From contig JAAVHZ010000040.1 of assembly GCA_014799465.1 (NCBI GenBank), positions 1-64,000 on the forward strand: a DNA stretch of 64,000 bases, written 5' to 3'. This DNA is from Lachnospiraceae bacterium (GTDB lineage Bacteria > Bacillota > Clostridia > Lachnospirales > Lachnospiraceae). A program made the translations under genes and the position numbers. The notes beneath the pieces are model-generated. The model had not been told where the DNA came from and ran no database searches. It saw nothing but the letters and a program-made list of their open reading frames with translations. Below, one piece after another: positions 43,801 through 54,349 of this stretch. The first letter of the stretch is position 1. Every line of letters begins with the position of its first letter.

Positions 43801-45471
43801 ATGAAGAGTGATGCAGTAAAGACAGGAATGCAGCAGGCACCTCACCGTTCGCTGTTTAATGCACTGGGAATGACAAAAGAAGAATTAGAGAGACCTTTAG
43901 TGGGTATAGTATGTTCATATAATGAGATTGTACCGGGACATATGAATCTGGACAAAATAGCACAGGCAGTTAAAATGGGAGTTGCTATGGCAGGAGGAAC
44001 ACCGATAATGTTTCCGGCTATAGCAGTATGTGACGGAATAGCAATGGGACATATCGGAATGAAATATTCCCTTGTTACAAGAGACCTTATTGCGGATTCA
44101 ACAGAATGTATGGCATTGGCACATCAGTTTGATGCACTTGTTATGATTCCTAATTGTGATAAAAATGTGCCGGGACTTTTAATGGCGGCAGCAAGGGTAA
44201 ATGTGCCTACAGTATTTGTAAGCGGAGGACCAATGCTTGCAGGTCATGTTAAGGGTAAAAAGACAAGTCTTTCATCAATGTTTGAAGCCGTAGGTTCATG
44301 TGCGGCAGGAAGTATGACCGAAGAAGATGTTATGGAATTTGAAGAAAAGGCATGTCCTACATGTGGCTCATGTTCAGGAATGTATACGGCAAACAGCATG
44401 AATTGTCTTACAGAAGTACTTGGTATGGGACTTCGTGGAAACGGAACTATACCTGCTGTATATTCTGAAAGATTAAAACTTGCAAAACATGCCGGAATGG
44501 CAGTTATGGAAATGTACCGCAAGAATATCAGACCTCGTGACATTATGACAAAAGATGCTATTATGAATGCACTTACTGTTGATATGGCACTTGGATGCTC
44601 AACTAACAGTATGCTTCATCTTCCGGCCATAGCCCATGAAGTGGGATTTGATTTTGATATTGCATTAGCAAATGATATAAGTGCAAAGACACCTAACCTC
44701 TGTCATCTTGCACCTGCAGGTCCTACTTATATGGAAGACTTAAACGAGGCAGGCGGTGTGTATGCCGTTATGAATGAATTGTCAGAGCTGGGACTTATAA
44801 ATACGGATTGTATGACAGTAACAGGAAAGACTGTAGGAGAAAATATAGCAAATGTAAAGAATAAGAATCCTGAGGTTATAAGACCTCTTGATAATCCATA
44901 CAGTAAAACAGGCGGTCTTGCCGTATTAAAAGGTAACCTTGCACCTGACGGAAGTGTTGTAAAGCGTTCGGCAGTAGTACCTGAAATGCTTGAGCATGAG
45001 GGACCTGCAAGAGTATTTGAATGTGAAGAAGATGCCATTGCAGCCATAAAAGGCGGTAAGATTGTAAAAGGAGATGTGGTGGTTATCCGTTATGAAGGAC
45101 CAAAAGGCGGTCCGGGAATGAGAGAGATGTTAAATCCTACATCTGCCATAGCAGGAATGGGACTGGGTTCCAGTGTGGCACTTATTACAGACGGACGTTT
45201 TTCCGGAGCTTCAAGAGGAGCATCCATAGGTCATGTATCACCGGAAGCAGCAGTGGGCGGACCTATTGCACTTGTTAAAGAAGGCGATATAATTCATATA
45301 AATATAAATGAAAATACTATTACACTTAAAGTATCAGATGAAGAACTTGCTGCAAGAAAGGCTGAATGGAAGCCTATAGAGCCAAAAGTAACAACAGGTT
45401 ATCTTGCAAGATATGCTTCACTTGTTACTTCAGGTGATAAAGGTGCAATACTTAAAAGTGGATTAAACTAA
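43801..45471 (+). CDS. ilvD: Dihydroxy-acid dehydratase
   Basis: A 556-residue [Fe-S] enzyme making 2-oxo-acids for valine, isoleucine and leucine. Cluster cysteines are visible in [11 protein letters not shown] and [18 protein letters not shown]; the C-terminal GGPGMREML and [21 protein letters not shown] are intact. The ATG at 43801 follows GGAGG; an in-frame ATG five codons earlier lies in the ribosome site. It begins 24 bp after leuB. Confidence 0.97.
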   Translation: MKSDAVKTGMQQAPHRSLFNALGMTKEELERPLVGIVCSYNEIVPGHMNLDKIAQAVKMGVAMAGGTPIMFPAIAVCDGIAMGHIGMKYSLVTRDLIADSTECMALAHQFDALVMIPNCDKNVPGLLMAAARVNVPTVFVSGGPMLAGHVKGKKTSLSSMFEAVGSCAAGSMTEEDVMEFEEKACPTCGSCSGMYTANSMNCLTEVLGMGLRGNGTIPAVYSERLKLAKHAGMAVMEMYRKNIRPRDIMTKDAIMNALTVDMALGCSTNSMLHLPAIAHEVGFDFDIALANDISAKTPNLCHLAPAGPTYMEDLNEAGGVYAVMNELSELGLINTDCMTVTGKTVGENIANVKNKNPEVIRPLDNPYSKTGGLAVLKGNLAPDGSVVKRSAVVPEMLEHEGPARVFECEEDAIAAIKGGKIVKGDVVVIRYEGPKGGPGMREMLNPTSAIAGMGLGSSVALITDGRFSGASRGASIGHVSPEAAVGGPIALVKEGDIIHININENTITLKVSDEELAARKAEWKPIEPKVTTGYLARYASLVTSGDKGAILKSGLN

Positions 45472-45493
45472 ATTAAAAAGGATGATGATATAA

Positions 45494-47185
45494 ATGCAGT
45501 TAACAGGTTCACAGATAATAATAGAATGTTTAAAAGAGCAGGGTGTAGATACAGTATTCGGTTATCCGGGCGGAGCTATTTTAAATGTATATGATGAGTT
45601 ATACAGACACTCAGACGAGATAACACATTATCTTACTTCACATGAGCAGGGAGCATCTCATGCCGCTGACGGATATGCAAGGTCTACAGGTAAGGTTGGT
45701 GTATGTATGGCTACATCAGGACCGGGAGCAACTAATCTTGTAACAGGTATAGCTACGGCAAATATGGATTCAGTTCCTTTAGTAGCAATTACTGCAAATG
45801 TAGGCAAATCACTTCTTGGAAAGGACTCATTTCAGGAGGTAGACATAGTAGGAGTGACAATGCCTATTACAAAGCATAATTATATAGTAAATGATGTAGA
45901 TAAGCTGGCAGATACTTTAAGGGAAGCTTTTTACATTGCCCAGTCAGGAAGACCTGGGGTGGTACTTGTAGACGTGACAAAAGATGTTACGTCAAACAAG
46001 GCAGACTATGTAAAGAAAGAGCCTAAACCTATAGTACGCAAGAGTGATACTATACTTGAGGAAGACATTGATAAAGCATTAAGCCTGATAAAGAAGTGTA
46101 AGAAGCCTTTTATATTTACAGGCGGTGGAACGGTTATATCAGAGGCATCAGAAGAACTTATGGAATTTGTAGGCAAGGTTAATGCTCCTGTATGTGATTC
46201 ACTTATGGGAAAAGGCGGATTTCCGGGAACAGAAGAGATGTATACGGGAATGCTTGGAATGCATGGTACTAAAGCGTCCAATCTGGGCGTTTCGGAGTGT
46301 GACCTTCTTATAGCCATCGGTACAAGGTTCAGCGATCGTGTCATTGGAAATGCAAAGAAATTTGCTAAAAACGCAAAAGTTCTTCATATAGATGTAGATG
46401 CGGCAGAAGTTAACAAAAATATACGAACCACTGCAAGCATAATCGGCGATGTTAAGGAAGTACTTTCAAGACTGAACGAAAAACTTCCGCAGTATGACCA
46501 CAGCCAGTGGATTCAGCATATTATGGAACTTAAGGAAAAATATCCTTTGACATATCATAAAGACGAACTTACAGGTCCATATATAATTGAAAAACTTTAT
46601 GAGATTACAAATGGTGAAGCCATTATTACAACAGACGTAGGTCAGCATCAGATGTGGGCTGCTCAGTACTATAAATATCCTAAGCCAAGAACTCTTATTA
46701 CATCCGGTGGTGCAGGAACAATGGGATATGGTCTTGGAGCAGCTATAGGAACAAAAGTTGCAAATAAAGATAAAGTAGTTGTAAATATTGCAGGTGATGG
46801 CTGTTTCCGTATGAATATGAATGAAATAGCTACGGCTACAAGATACAATATACCTGTTATTGAAATTATTATGAATAATAATGTTTTGGGAATGGTAAGA
46901 CAGTGGCAGACATTATTCTATGGTAAAAGATACTCATATACAGTGTTAAATGACCAGGTTGATTATGTTAAATTGTCAGAGGCAATGGGAGCAAAGGCTT
47001 ACAGGATAACTAAGCAGGAGGAAGTTGAGCCGGTATTAAGGGAAGCAATATCACTTAATATACCTGTAGTAATAGATTGTCAGATAGGCAGTGATGATAA
47101 GGTATTCCCTATGGTTGCACCGAATGCACCTATTAATGAAGCGTTTGCGGAAGAAGACCTGAAAGCTAAAGGACTTGACTGTTAA
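45494..47185 (+). CDS. ilvB: Acetolactate synthase, large subunit
   Basis: A 563-residue TPP enzyme that joins two pyruvates (or pyruvate and 2-oxobutyrate). Signatures are VFGYPGGAIL, HEQGASHAADGYARSTGKVG (catalytic Glu) and the TPP motif GDGCFRMNMNEIATATRYNIPVIEIIMNN. The regulatory small subunit (ilvN) is not in this operon; the next gene is serC. Either ilvN is elsewhere or the enzyme works alone. Confidence 0.96.
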   Translation: MQLTGSQIIIECLKEQGVDTVFGYPGGAILNVYDELYRHSDEITHYLTSHEQGASHAADGYARSTGKVGVCMATSGPGATNLVTGIATANMDSVPLVAITANVGKSLLGKDSFQEVDIVGVTMPITKHNYIVNDVDKLADTLREAFYIAQSGRPGVVLVDVTKDVTSNKADYVKKEPKPIVRKSDTILEEDIDKALSLIKKCKKPFIFTGGGTVISEASEELMEFVGKVNAPVCDSLMGKGGFPGTEEMYTGMLGMHGTKASNLGVSECDLLIAIGTRFSDRVIGNAKKFAKNAKVLHIDVDAAEVNKNIRTTASIIGDVKEVLSRLNEKLPQYDHSQWIQHIMELKEKYPLTYHKDELTGPYIIEKLYEITNGEAIITTDVGQHQMWAAQYYKYPKPRTLITSGGAGTMGYGLGAAIGTKVANKDKVVVNIAGDGCFRMNMNEIATATRYNIPVIEIIMNNNVLGMVRQWQTLFYGKRYSYTVLNDQVDYVKLSEAMGAKAYRITKQEEVEPVLREAISLNIPVVIDCQIGSDDKVFPMVAPNAPINEAFAEEDLKAKGLDC

Positions 47186-47280
47186 TATTATCAGATGTAA
47201 AATTAACTGGGATTTTGTCATCAAAATAAAAATTGTATGAGATTTTGTATTTACCCAATATATTAAGGAGGATTTTTAAA

Positions 47281-48363
47281 GTGAGCAGAGTTTATAATTT
47301 TTCAGCCGGACCGGCTGTTTTACCGGAAGAGGTATTAAAGGAAGCAGCAGAAGAAATGCTGGATTACAAAGGAACAGGAATGTCAGTAATGGAGATGAGC
47401 CATCGTTCAAAGGCTTATGAGACTATTATTACAGAGGCAGAGCAGGATTTAAGGGATTTGATGAATATTCCTGATAACTATAAGGTGCTGTTTTTGCAGG
47501 GTGGAGCTTCACAGCAGTTTGCAATGATTCCTATGAATCTTATGAAGAACAAAAAGGCAGCTTATATCGTTACAGGCCAGTGGGCTAAGAAAGCTTATCA
47601 GGAAGCACAGAAATATGGAGATGCCGTAAAGGTGGCTTCATCAGAAGACAAAACATTTTCTTATATACCGGATTGTTCAGACCTTGATATACCTGAGGAT
47701 GCTGATTATGTATATATCTGCGAGAACAATACAATATATGGAACAAAATATAAAGAACTCCCGAATACAAAGGGTAAGACACTTGTATCAGATGTATCTT
47801 CATGCTTCCTGTCAGAGCCGGTTGATGTTACAAAATATGGCATTATCTATGGAGGAGTACAGAAGAATGTAGGGCCTGCCGGAGTAGTTATTGTTATTAT
47901 CCGTGAAGACCTTATAACAGAGGATGTGCTTCCGGGCACACCTACAATGTTACAGTATAAGATTCATGCAGATGCAAAATCATTATATAACACACCTCCT
48001 GCATATGGTATATACATATGTGGAAAGGTATTTAAATGGTTAAAGAAGCAGGGTGGTCTTGCTGCAATTAAAGAATATAATGAGAAAAAGGCAAAGATAT
48101 TATATGATTTCCTTGATAGCAGCAGTCTGTTTAAAGGAACTGTAGTGAAGGAAGACCGTTCTCTTATGAATGTACCGTTTGTTACCGGTGATGCAGATTT
48201 AGATGCTAAATTTGTTTCAGAAGCAAAGGCAGCAGGTTTTGAGAACTTAAAGGGACACAGAACAGTAGGCGGAATGAGAGCCAGCATCTATAATGCAATG
48301 CCTATCGAGGGTGTAGAGAAACTTGTTGAATTTATGAAGAAATTTGAAGAAGAGAATAAATAA
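47281..48363 (+). CDS. serC: Phosphoserine aminotransferase
   Basis: A 360-residue class V PLP aminotransferase converting 3-phosphohydroxypyruvate to phosphoserine. The PLP lysine lies in IIYGGVQKNVGPAGV; the N-terminus VYNFSAGPAVLPEEVL is diagnostic. The start is GTG with AAGGAGG eight bases upstream; a longer in-frame ATG start has no ribosome site. serA follows after 23 bp. Confidence 0.96.
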   Translation: MSRVYNFSAGPAVLPEEVLKEAAEEMLDYKGTGMSVMEMSHRSKAYETIITEAEQDLRDLMNIPDNYKVLFLQGGASQQFAMIPMNLMKNKKAAYIVTGQWAKKAYQEAQKYGDAVKVASSEDKTFSYIPDCSDLDIPEDADYVYICENNTIYGTKYKELPNTKGKTLVSDVSSCFLSEPVDVTKYGIIYGGVQKNVGPAGVVIVIIREDLITEDVLPGTPTMLQYKIHADAKSLYNTPPAYGIYICGKVFKWLKKQGGLAAIKEYNEKKAKILYDFLDSSSLFKGTVVKEDRSLMNVPFVTGDADLDAKFVSEAKAAGFENLKGHRTVGGMRASIYNAMPIEGVEKLVEFMKKFEEENK

Positions 48364-48386
48364 TATTCCGGAAAGGTTGATATAAA

Positions 48387-49550
48387 ATGACGAAGATTAA
48401 TTGCTTAAATCCTATTTCAAAGACAGGTCTTGATTTGTTCACGGCTGATTATGAGATAGTAGATAAAATTGATGACGCAGATGCCGTATTAGTAAGAAGT
48501 GCTTCAATGCATGATATGGAGCTGCCAAAATCATTAAAGGCAGTTGCAAGAGCAGGTGCAGGAGTTAATAATATTCCTCTTGATAAGTGTGCAGAGCAGG
48601 GTATTGTAGTATTTAATACACCGGGAGCTAATGCAAATGGTGTTAAAGAACTTGTAATCGCAGGAATGTTACTTGCTGCCAGAGATGTGGTAGGAGGTAT
48701 TGAATGGGTAAAATCTGCAAAGGATGATGCTGACATAGCTAAAACTGCCGAGAAACAGAAGAAGAATTTCGCCGGCGGAGAGATAGAAGGAAAGAAACTT
48801 GGTGTAATCGGTCTTGGAGCAATAGGTGTTAAGGTTGCCAATGCTGCTGTTTCTATGGGAATGGATGTATACGGTTATGACCCGTATATTTCTGTTGCAG
48901 GTGCATGGAATCTGTCAAGAAGCGTAAAGCACATAGCAACAACAGAGCAGATTTTTAAAGAATGTGACTATATAACAATACATGTTCCTCTTCTTGACAG
49001 TACAAAGGGAATGATTAATAAAGAAGCATTTGATATGATGAAAGACGGTGTAGTAGTTCTTAATTTTGCAAGAGATATACTTGTGGATGAAGAAGCCATG
49101 GCAGAAGCATTAAAGTCAGGAAAGGTAAGAAAGTATGTAACTGATTTCCCTAATGCATTGTCAGTAAATATGGAAAATGCCATTGTAACGCCACATATAG
49201 GTGCATCAACAGAGGAATCAGAGGATAACTGTGCTGTTATGGCAGTAAATGAGATAATGGATTTTATAGAGAACGGAAATATTAAGAATTCAGTTAATTA
49301 TCCTAACTGTGATATGGGAGTTTGTGATAAAACCGCACGTATTGCCATATTCCACAAAAATAAACCTAATATGATAGGACAGTTCACAACCGTAATGGCT
49401 AAAGACCAGATTAATATTTCAGATATGACAGATAAGAGCAAGGGTGATTATGCATATTTGCTTATGGATCTTGATACGGCGGTAACAGATAAGGTTATAG
49501 CTGATATTGAGGCAATAGAAGGTGTTATAGGAATAAGAGTAATAAAATAA
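48387..49550 (+). CDS. serA: D-3-phosphoglycerate dehydrogenase
   Basis: A 387-residue first enzyme of serine synthesis. The NAD-binding motif is LGVIGLGAIGVKVANAA; catalytic residues lie in FARDILVDEEA (Arg equivalent FARD), a Glu further on, and TPHIGASTEES (His). A C-terminal ACT domain (about 312-387) probably gives serine feedback. It shares an operon with serC and ends at a strong terminator. Confidence 0.96.
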   Translation: MTKINCLNPISKTGLDLFTADYEIVDKIDDADAVLVRSASMHDMELPKSLKAVARAGAGVNNIPLDKCAEQGIVVFNTPGANANGVKELVIAGMLLAARDVVGGIEWVKSAKDDADIAKTAEKQKKNFAGGEIEGKKLGVIGLGAIGVKVANAAVSMGMDVYGYDPYISVAGAWNLSRSVKHIATTEQIFKECDYITIHVPLLDSTKGMINKEAFDMMKDGVVVLNFARDILVDEEAMAEALKSGKVRKYVTDFPNALSVNMENAIVTPHIGASTEESEDNCAVMAVNEIMDFIENGNIKNSVNYPNCDMGVCDKTARIAIFHKNKPNMIGQFTTVMAKDQINISDMTDKSKGDYAYLLMDLDTAVTDKVIADIEAIEGVIGIRVIK

Positions 49551-49562
49551 TTACAGTAATTA

Positions 49563-49604
49563 AAATACTGCCGCAGTTTATCAATGTATTCTGCGGCAGT
49601 ATTT
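49563..49604 (+). terminator. serA terminator
   Basis: AAATACTGCCGCAG pairs with CTGCGGCAGTATTT, giving a 14-bp perfect stem. Confidence 0.85.
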
Positions 49605-49630
49605 AGATAAATAGAAGATGGAGGTACGTT

Positions 49631-50869
49631 ATGGCAGTTATCAGACCATTTAAATGTATAAGACCGGCAAAGGACAAAGCATCAGATGTGGCAGCATTAC
49701 CTTATGATGTATACAGCAGAAAAGAAGCCTGTGAGGAAGTAAAGGACAAGCCGTTATCATTTCTTAATATTGACAGGGCAGAAACGCAGTTTGGTGATGA
49801 TGTGGATACATATGATGACAGAGTATATGCTAAGGCAAAGGAATTATATGAGTCAGCAAAAGAAAATGGAACATTTGAACAGGAAGAAAAAGTATGCTAT
49901 TTTATATATGAGCTTACAATGGATGGAAGAACCCAGACCGGTCTGGTGGCGTGTGCAGCTATAGATGATTATATAAATAATGTTATAAAAAAACATGAGA
50001 ATACAAGGGCAGACAAAGAAGTTGACAGGATACGCCATGTGGATACCATAGGTGCACAGACAGGACCGATATTTCTTGCATACCGGGCAAATAAGAGAAT
50101 CAGTGAAGTTATTGAAAAAGTAAAAGATGGAGAAGCATTTTATGAGTTTACGGCAGATGATGGGATAAAGCATAAGGCATGGAGAATTGATGAAGATGAG
50201 GATATATCTGTACTTCAGAAAGAATTTGATGGTATAGACAGCATATACATAGCAGACGGACATCACAGGGCAGCATCCGCTGTAAAGGTAGGATTAAAAA
50301 GAAGGCAGGAGCATCCTGAGTATAATGGTACAGAAGAATTTAATTATTTTCTGTCAGTGCTGTTTCCTGATGAAGAACTTATGATAATGCCTTATAACAG
50401 AGTAGTAAAAGATCTTAATGGGCTTAGCAGAGAAGAATACATAAAAGAACTGGAAAAACATTTTGAAGTCGAGAAAAAAGGAGAGACTCAATATGCACCT
50501 GAAACAAAAGGCAGAATAGGAATGTATCTTGATGGAGAATGGTATTCGTTGAAGGCAATGGATGATATTATGTCTGATGATCCGGTTGAGGGGCTGGATG
50601 TGTCCATGCTTCAAAGTTATATTCTAAGTCCTGTTCTGGGGATTGATGATCCGAGAACAGATGAAAGAATCGATTTTATAGGAGGAATAAGAGGGCTTAA
50701 AGAACTTGAAAGAAGATGCAGCAGTGATATGAAAGTGGCATTTGCAATGTATTCAACATCAATACACGAATTATTTAATGTATCAGATGCAGGACTTCTG
50801 ATGCCTCCAAAATCAACATGGTTTGAGCCTAAATTAAGGAGCGGTCTTTTTATACATGAGATTGAATAA
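49631..50869 (+). CDS. DUF1015-family protein
   Basis: A 412-residue protein with the DUF1015 start (AVIRPFKCIRPAKDKASDVAALPYDVY) and a central IADGHHRAASAVKVG. The GHHRxxA motif recalls ParB/sulfiredoxin-type nucleotide-binding sites, some of which act as free serine kinases. That link is by analogy. The gene follows serC-serA across a terminator, a neighbourhood seen for this family in other bacteria, which supports a role near serine metabolism. Confidence 0.88.
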   Translation: MAVIRPFKCIRPAKDKASDVAALPYDVYSRKEACEEVKDKPLSFLNIDRAETQFGDDVDTYDDRVYAKAKELYESAKENGTFEQEEKVCYFIYELTMDGRTQTGLVACAAIDDYINNVIKKHENTRADKEVDRIRHVDTIGAQTGPIFLAYRANKRISEVIEKVKDGEAFYEFTADDGIKHKAWRIDEDEDISVLQKEFDGIDSIYIADGHHRAASAVKVGLKRRQEHPEYNGTEEFNYFLSVLFPDEELMIMPYNRVVKDLNGLSREEYIKELEKHFEVEKKGETQYAPETKGRIGMYLDGEWYSLKAMDDIMSDDPVEGLDVSMLQSYILSPVLGIDDPRTDERIDFIGGIRGLKELERRCSSDMKVAFAMYSTSIHELFNVSDAGLLMPPKSTWFEPKLRSGLFIHEIE

Positions 50870-50926
50870 AATCTCAAAATGTGGTAATATGATAAGGTAT
50901 AACAGAAAAATGAAGGAGGTTTTAAG

Positions 50927-53371
50927 ATGGATGATAAGCTGTATGGATTGATGAACTGGCCTGAGATTGAGGGAATAGAATACTGTGATCAGGATGCTCC
51001 TCATAAAATACTTGGTCCGCATTTATCTGATGAAGGATTGCTTATTCAGGCGTTTCTGCCTGATGCTAAGAGTGTACAGGTTAACCTTACTACATTAAAG
51101 AAGAGCTATCCTATGGAAAAAATGGATGATGCCGGTTTTTTTGCAGTACTTATTGACAGCAAAGCAGAGCTAAGATACAAGCTGGAAGTAGAATATGAAT
51201 CAGGAGAAAAAGATGAGTACTGGGATGCATATGAATTTGAACCAACAGTTAAGATAGAAGAACTTCGGAAGTTTAATGCAGGGATATGTTATGATGCATA
51301 CAAAATTTTGGGGGCACATTCTAAAAGAATAGGAAATGTTCAGGGAACGGAATTCAATGTATGGGCTCCATTTGCATTAAGAGTAAGTGTAGTCGGTAAT
51401 TTTAATAACTGGGATGGAAGATACCATCAGATGTCAAGAATAGAAGATACAGGTGTGTTTTCAATATTTATACCAGGTATCAAAGAAGGAGAGCTTTATA
51501 AGTTTGAGATAAAGAAAAAAGGCGACGAAAATATTTTAAAGACTGACCCATATGCTTATGCATATGAAGAGGGTGGTGAAGGTGCTTCAATTGTTGCAGA
51601 GCCTGATAAATTTAAATGGAATGACAGTAAGTGGATGACGGAACGTAAGAAGAAAGATGCTGACAAATCACCGATATCAATATATGAGCTTCACCTGCCT
51701 TCGTGGCGTAAAAAGGATGAGGGATTATATACACTTAAGGAACTTGCACCGATGATTACTGAATATGTTAGTAATATGGGTTATACACATGTAGAATTGA
51801 TGCCTGTTATGAAATTCGGAGAAGAGGATAAACTTGGGTTTGCTTCTGCAGGATTTTATGCTGTTGATGATTCAATAGGTTCTTATGATGAATTAATGAC
51901 TTTAATAAATGAACTTCACAAAAAAGATATAGGTGTGATACTTGACTGGTCTCCTAATCATTTTTCTTCCGATAAGCAGGGAATGAAAAACTTTGATGGT
52001 TCATGCCTGTATGAGCATGAGGAATTTAAAAAGGGAGTCAATCCGAGAACAGGAACATATATGTTTAATTATGCAAGACCTGAGGTTACCAGTTTCCTTA
52101 TAGCTAATGCTATGTATTGGGTGGATGTATTTCATGCAGATGGTTTAAAGATTAATTCTGTAGCATCAATGTTGTATCTTGATTATGACAGACAGCCGGG
52201 TGAGTGGATTCCTAATATATATGGCAGCAATGAGAATCTTGATGCAATAGAATTTTTTAAACATCTTAACTCTATTTTCAGAAAGATTTCTAATGGAGCA
52301 ATAATAATTGCGGAGGATAATTCAGGCTATCCGGAACTTACCGGTGAGGTAACAGAATCATGTTCAGGATTTAATTTTAAGTGGAATGAAGAGTGGCGAA
52401 AAGACATTATCAACTATATGGGTGTGGTTCCGTATCTTCGTAACAATCACTATAATGAAGTATCGCTCAGCATGATATATCAGTATGCAGACAATTTTAT
52501 AGTAGGATTTCCACATTTGGAAGTATGGGAAGGAAAATCGTCTATAATAGGAAAAATGACAGGAGACACTGAGGAACGCAAGTTTGCAAATCTTCGTGCT
52601 TTATATGGATATATGTATGTACATCCGGGTAAAAAGATGATGTTTATGGGACAGGATTTTGCACAGTATAATACATGGGATTCTGCCGGATCATTGGAAT
52701 GGAATCTTTTAGATGAGGATAAGCATAAGAAATTAAATGATTATGTAAAAGAATTGAATAAGCTTTACAAATCCCAGCCTGCATTATATGAACTTGACAA
52801 TAATGAAAGTGGATTTGAGTGGATTAACAACATTTCTGCAAGAGAAAGTATACTTGTGTTTGTGAGAAAAGGCATAAAACCTAATGATATGCTGATAGTA
52901 GTATGTAACTTTGATGATGTAGACAGAGAGGACTATAAGATTGGTGTACCTGCTGCCGGAAAATATAAGGAGATATTTAACAGTGATAAAACAGAATTTG
53001 GTGGCAGAGGTTTTGTAAATCCAAGACTTAAACAGTCTAAGACGGATGAATGTGACGGAAGAACTGAATCTGTAAGGATAAATGTACCTGCATTAGGAAT
53101 ATCAGTACTTAAATATTCGAATGCAGATGAAAAAGTAAGTGGAAACAGTGGTGCAAAGGCAAATGCAGCTAAAGCGTCAAAAACTTCTACTGCTAAGAAA
53201 GCAAAGTCATCCGCAGTTGCTACTAAGGCAATAAAGGAAGAAAAAGAGGAAAAAGCAAAAACAGCAGCAAAAGAAGAAAAAACTGAAACTGCTGCTAAAG
53301 ATACAAAAAAACCTTCTGTAGAAACTAAGGTAAAAGAAGATAACACTGATAAGAAAGAGGATAGTAAATAA
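50927..53371 (+). CDS. GlgB-like 1,4-alpha-glucan branching enzyme homologue with altered catalytic site
   Basis: An 814-residue protein with an N-terminal CBM48-like domain (FNVWAPFALRVSVVGNFNNWDGRYH, about 140-165), a GH13 barrel and a C-terminal beta domain, then a Lys/Ala-rich tail of about 80 residues. The body follows GlgB closely (CLYEHEEF, ASMLYLDYDRQPGEWIPN, FANLRALYGYMYVHPGKKMMFMGQDFAQ). Two catalytic positions are changed: the nucleophile Asp in LRVDAVASM is Asn (LKINSVASM), and the Asp after His in SHDEVVHGK is Leu (PHLEVWEGK). The acid Glu remains (IAEDN). Branching activity is therefore doubtful; glycogen binding or scaffolding is possible. Confidence 0.88.
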   Translation: MDDKLYGLMNWPEIEGIEYCDQDAPHKILGPHLSDEGLLIQAFLPDAKSVQVNLTTLKKSYPMEKMDDAGFFAVLIDSKAELRYKLEVEYESGEKDEYWDAYEFEPTVKIEELRKFNAGICYDAYKILGAHSKRIGNVQGTEFNVWAPFALRVSVVGNFNNWDGRYHQMSRIEDTGVFSIFIPGIKEGELYKFEIKKKGDENILKTDPYAYAYEEGGEGASIVAEPDKFKWNDSKWMTERKKKDADKSPISIYELHLPSWRKKDEGLYTLKELAPMITEYVSNMGYTHVELMPVMKFGEEDKLGFASAGFYAVDDSIGSYDELMTLINELHKKDIGVILDWSPNHFSSDKQGMKNFDGSCLYEHEEFKKGVNPRTGTYMFNYARPEVTSFLIANAMYWVDVFHADGLKINSVASMLYLDYDRQPGEWIPNIYGSNENLDAIEFFKHLNSIFRKISNGAIIIAEDNSGYPELTGEVTESCSGFNFKWNEEWRKDIINYMGVVPYLRNNHYNEVSLSMIYQYADNFIVGFPHLEVWEGKSSIIGKMTGDTEERKFANLRALYGYMYVHPGKKMMFMGQDFAQYNTWDSAGSLEWNLLDEDKHKKLNDYVKELNKLYKSQPALYELDNNESGFEWINNISARESILVFVRKGIKPNDMLIVVCNFDDVDREDYKIGVPAAGKYKEIFNSDKTEFGGRGFVNPRLKQSKTDECDGRTESVRINVPALGISVLKYSNADEKVSGNSGAKANAAKASKTSTAKKAKSSAVATKAIKEEKEEKAKTAAKEEKTETAAKDTKKPSVETKVKEDNTDKKEDSK

Positions 53372-54282
53372 TGTTATCATTTTTGCTATTAATGAACGAG
53401 TTAGAGTCTTCAACTGAAGACAGGCTGATGACGGCAGGTGAAGTAGCATCTGATATTAATAAAAAGGCGAATGCATTTGTGGAATATTTCAAATCCCATA
53501 TTGATGATATTATAGGATTTGGAATAAAGGTGCTTATAGCTATATTACTTATAATAATAGGCAAGTTCATTATAAAGCTTATATTAAAAATATGTGACCG
53601 TTTCTTTGATAAGGCAGGAACTGAGATAAGTGTAAGAAAATTCATGAATTCACTTATTAGAGTTCTGCTGTACCTTATATTGATTATAATAGTGTGTTCA
53701 CAAGTTGGAATAGAGACAACCTCATTTATTGCAGTTATGGGGTCGGCAGGTCTGGCACTGGGACTTTCACTTCAGGGAAGCCTTTCAAACTTTGCAGGCG
53801 GAATACTTATTCTTATGCTGAAGCCATTTGTAGTGGGCGATTATATAATTGATGGTGGCAGTGGCAAGGAAGGAACCGTTTCAAGAATAGATTTATTTTA
53901 TACACATCTTGTTACGGCAGATAATAAGCAGGTTGTTATACCAAATGGCGTACTTGCAAATAGTAATCTGACTAATATTACTGCATTTGATAAAAGACGT
54001 GTTGACATATTTGTAGGAATAAGTTATACATCTGATATAAAAAAAGCAAAGCAGATATTAAAATCACTGGCGGATAATCACGAAAAAGTGCTGAAGGATC
54101 AGGAAATTTCGGTATTTGTATACAGTCTTGATGAAAGCCAGGTTACAATGGGGCTTCGTGTGTGGTCAAAAACAGAGGACTACTGGACAGTAAAATTTGA
54201 TTTAAACGAGATTATTAAGACAGAATTTGATAAAAATGGTATAGAGATACCATTTAATCAGTTGGAAGTTCATATGAAGTAA
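53371..54282 (+). CDS. mscS: Small-conductance mechanosensitive channel (MscS family)
   Basis: A 303-residue protein with three membrane helices (about 47-70, 85-110, 112-140). The pore helix TM3 is Gly/Ala-rich: VMGSAGLALGLSLQGSLSNFAGGILILMLKPF. The beta domain starts GDYIIDGGSGKEGTV. It releases osmolytes under membrane tension. Its ATG overlaps the stop of the GlgB-like gene (TAATG), so both are probably made from one transcript. Confidence 0.93.
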   Translation: MLSFLLLMNELESSTEDRLMTAGEVASDINKKANAFVEYFKSHIDDIIGFGIKVLIAILLIIIGKFIIKLILKICDRFFDKAGTEISVRKFMNSLIRVLLYLILIIIVCSQVGIETTSFIAVMGSAGLALGLSLQGSLSNFAGGILILMLKPFVVGDYIIDGGSGKEGTVSRIDLFYTHLVTADNKQVVIPNGVLANSNLTNITAFDKRRVDIFVGISYTSDIKKAKQILKSLADNHEKVLKDQEISVFVYSLDESQVTMGLRVWSKTEDYWTVKFDLNEIIKTEFDKNGIEIPFNQLEVHMK

Positions 54283-54349
54283 AAAACAATTCCCTCCGGC
54301 GGTTGGTTTCGCTACGCTGCATAGACCGCCTGCGGGAATTGTTTTTTTT
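54282..54349 (+). terminator. mscS terminator
   Basis: AAAAAACAATTCCC pairs with GGGAATTGTTTTTT around an inner stem GGCGGT/ACCGCC. The structure resembles that at 61046-61109. Confidence 0.8.

Noticed and set aside
52933-53449. Minus-strand Phe/Ser-rich open frames
   Set aside because: They are shadows of the Lys/Ala/Glu-rich tail of the GlgB-like protein.
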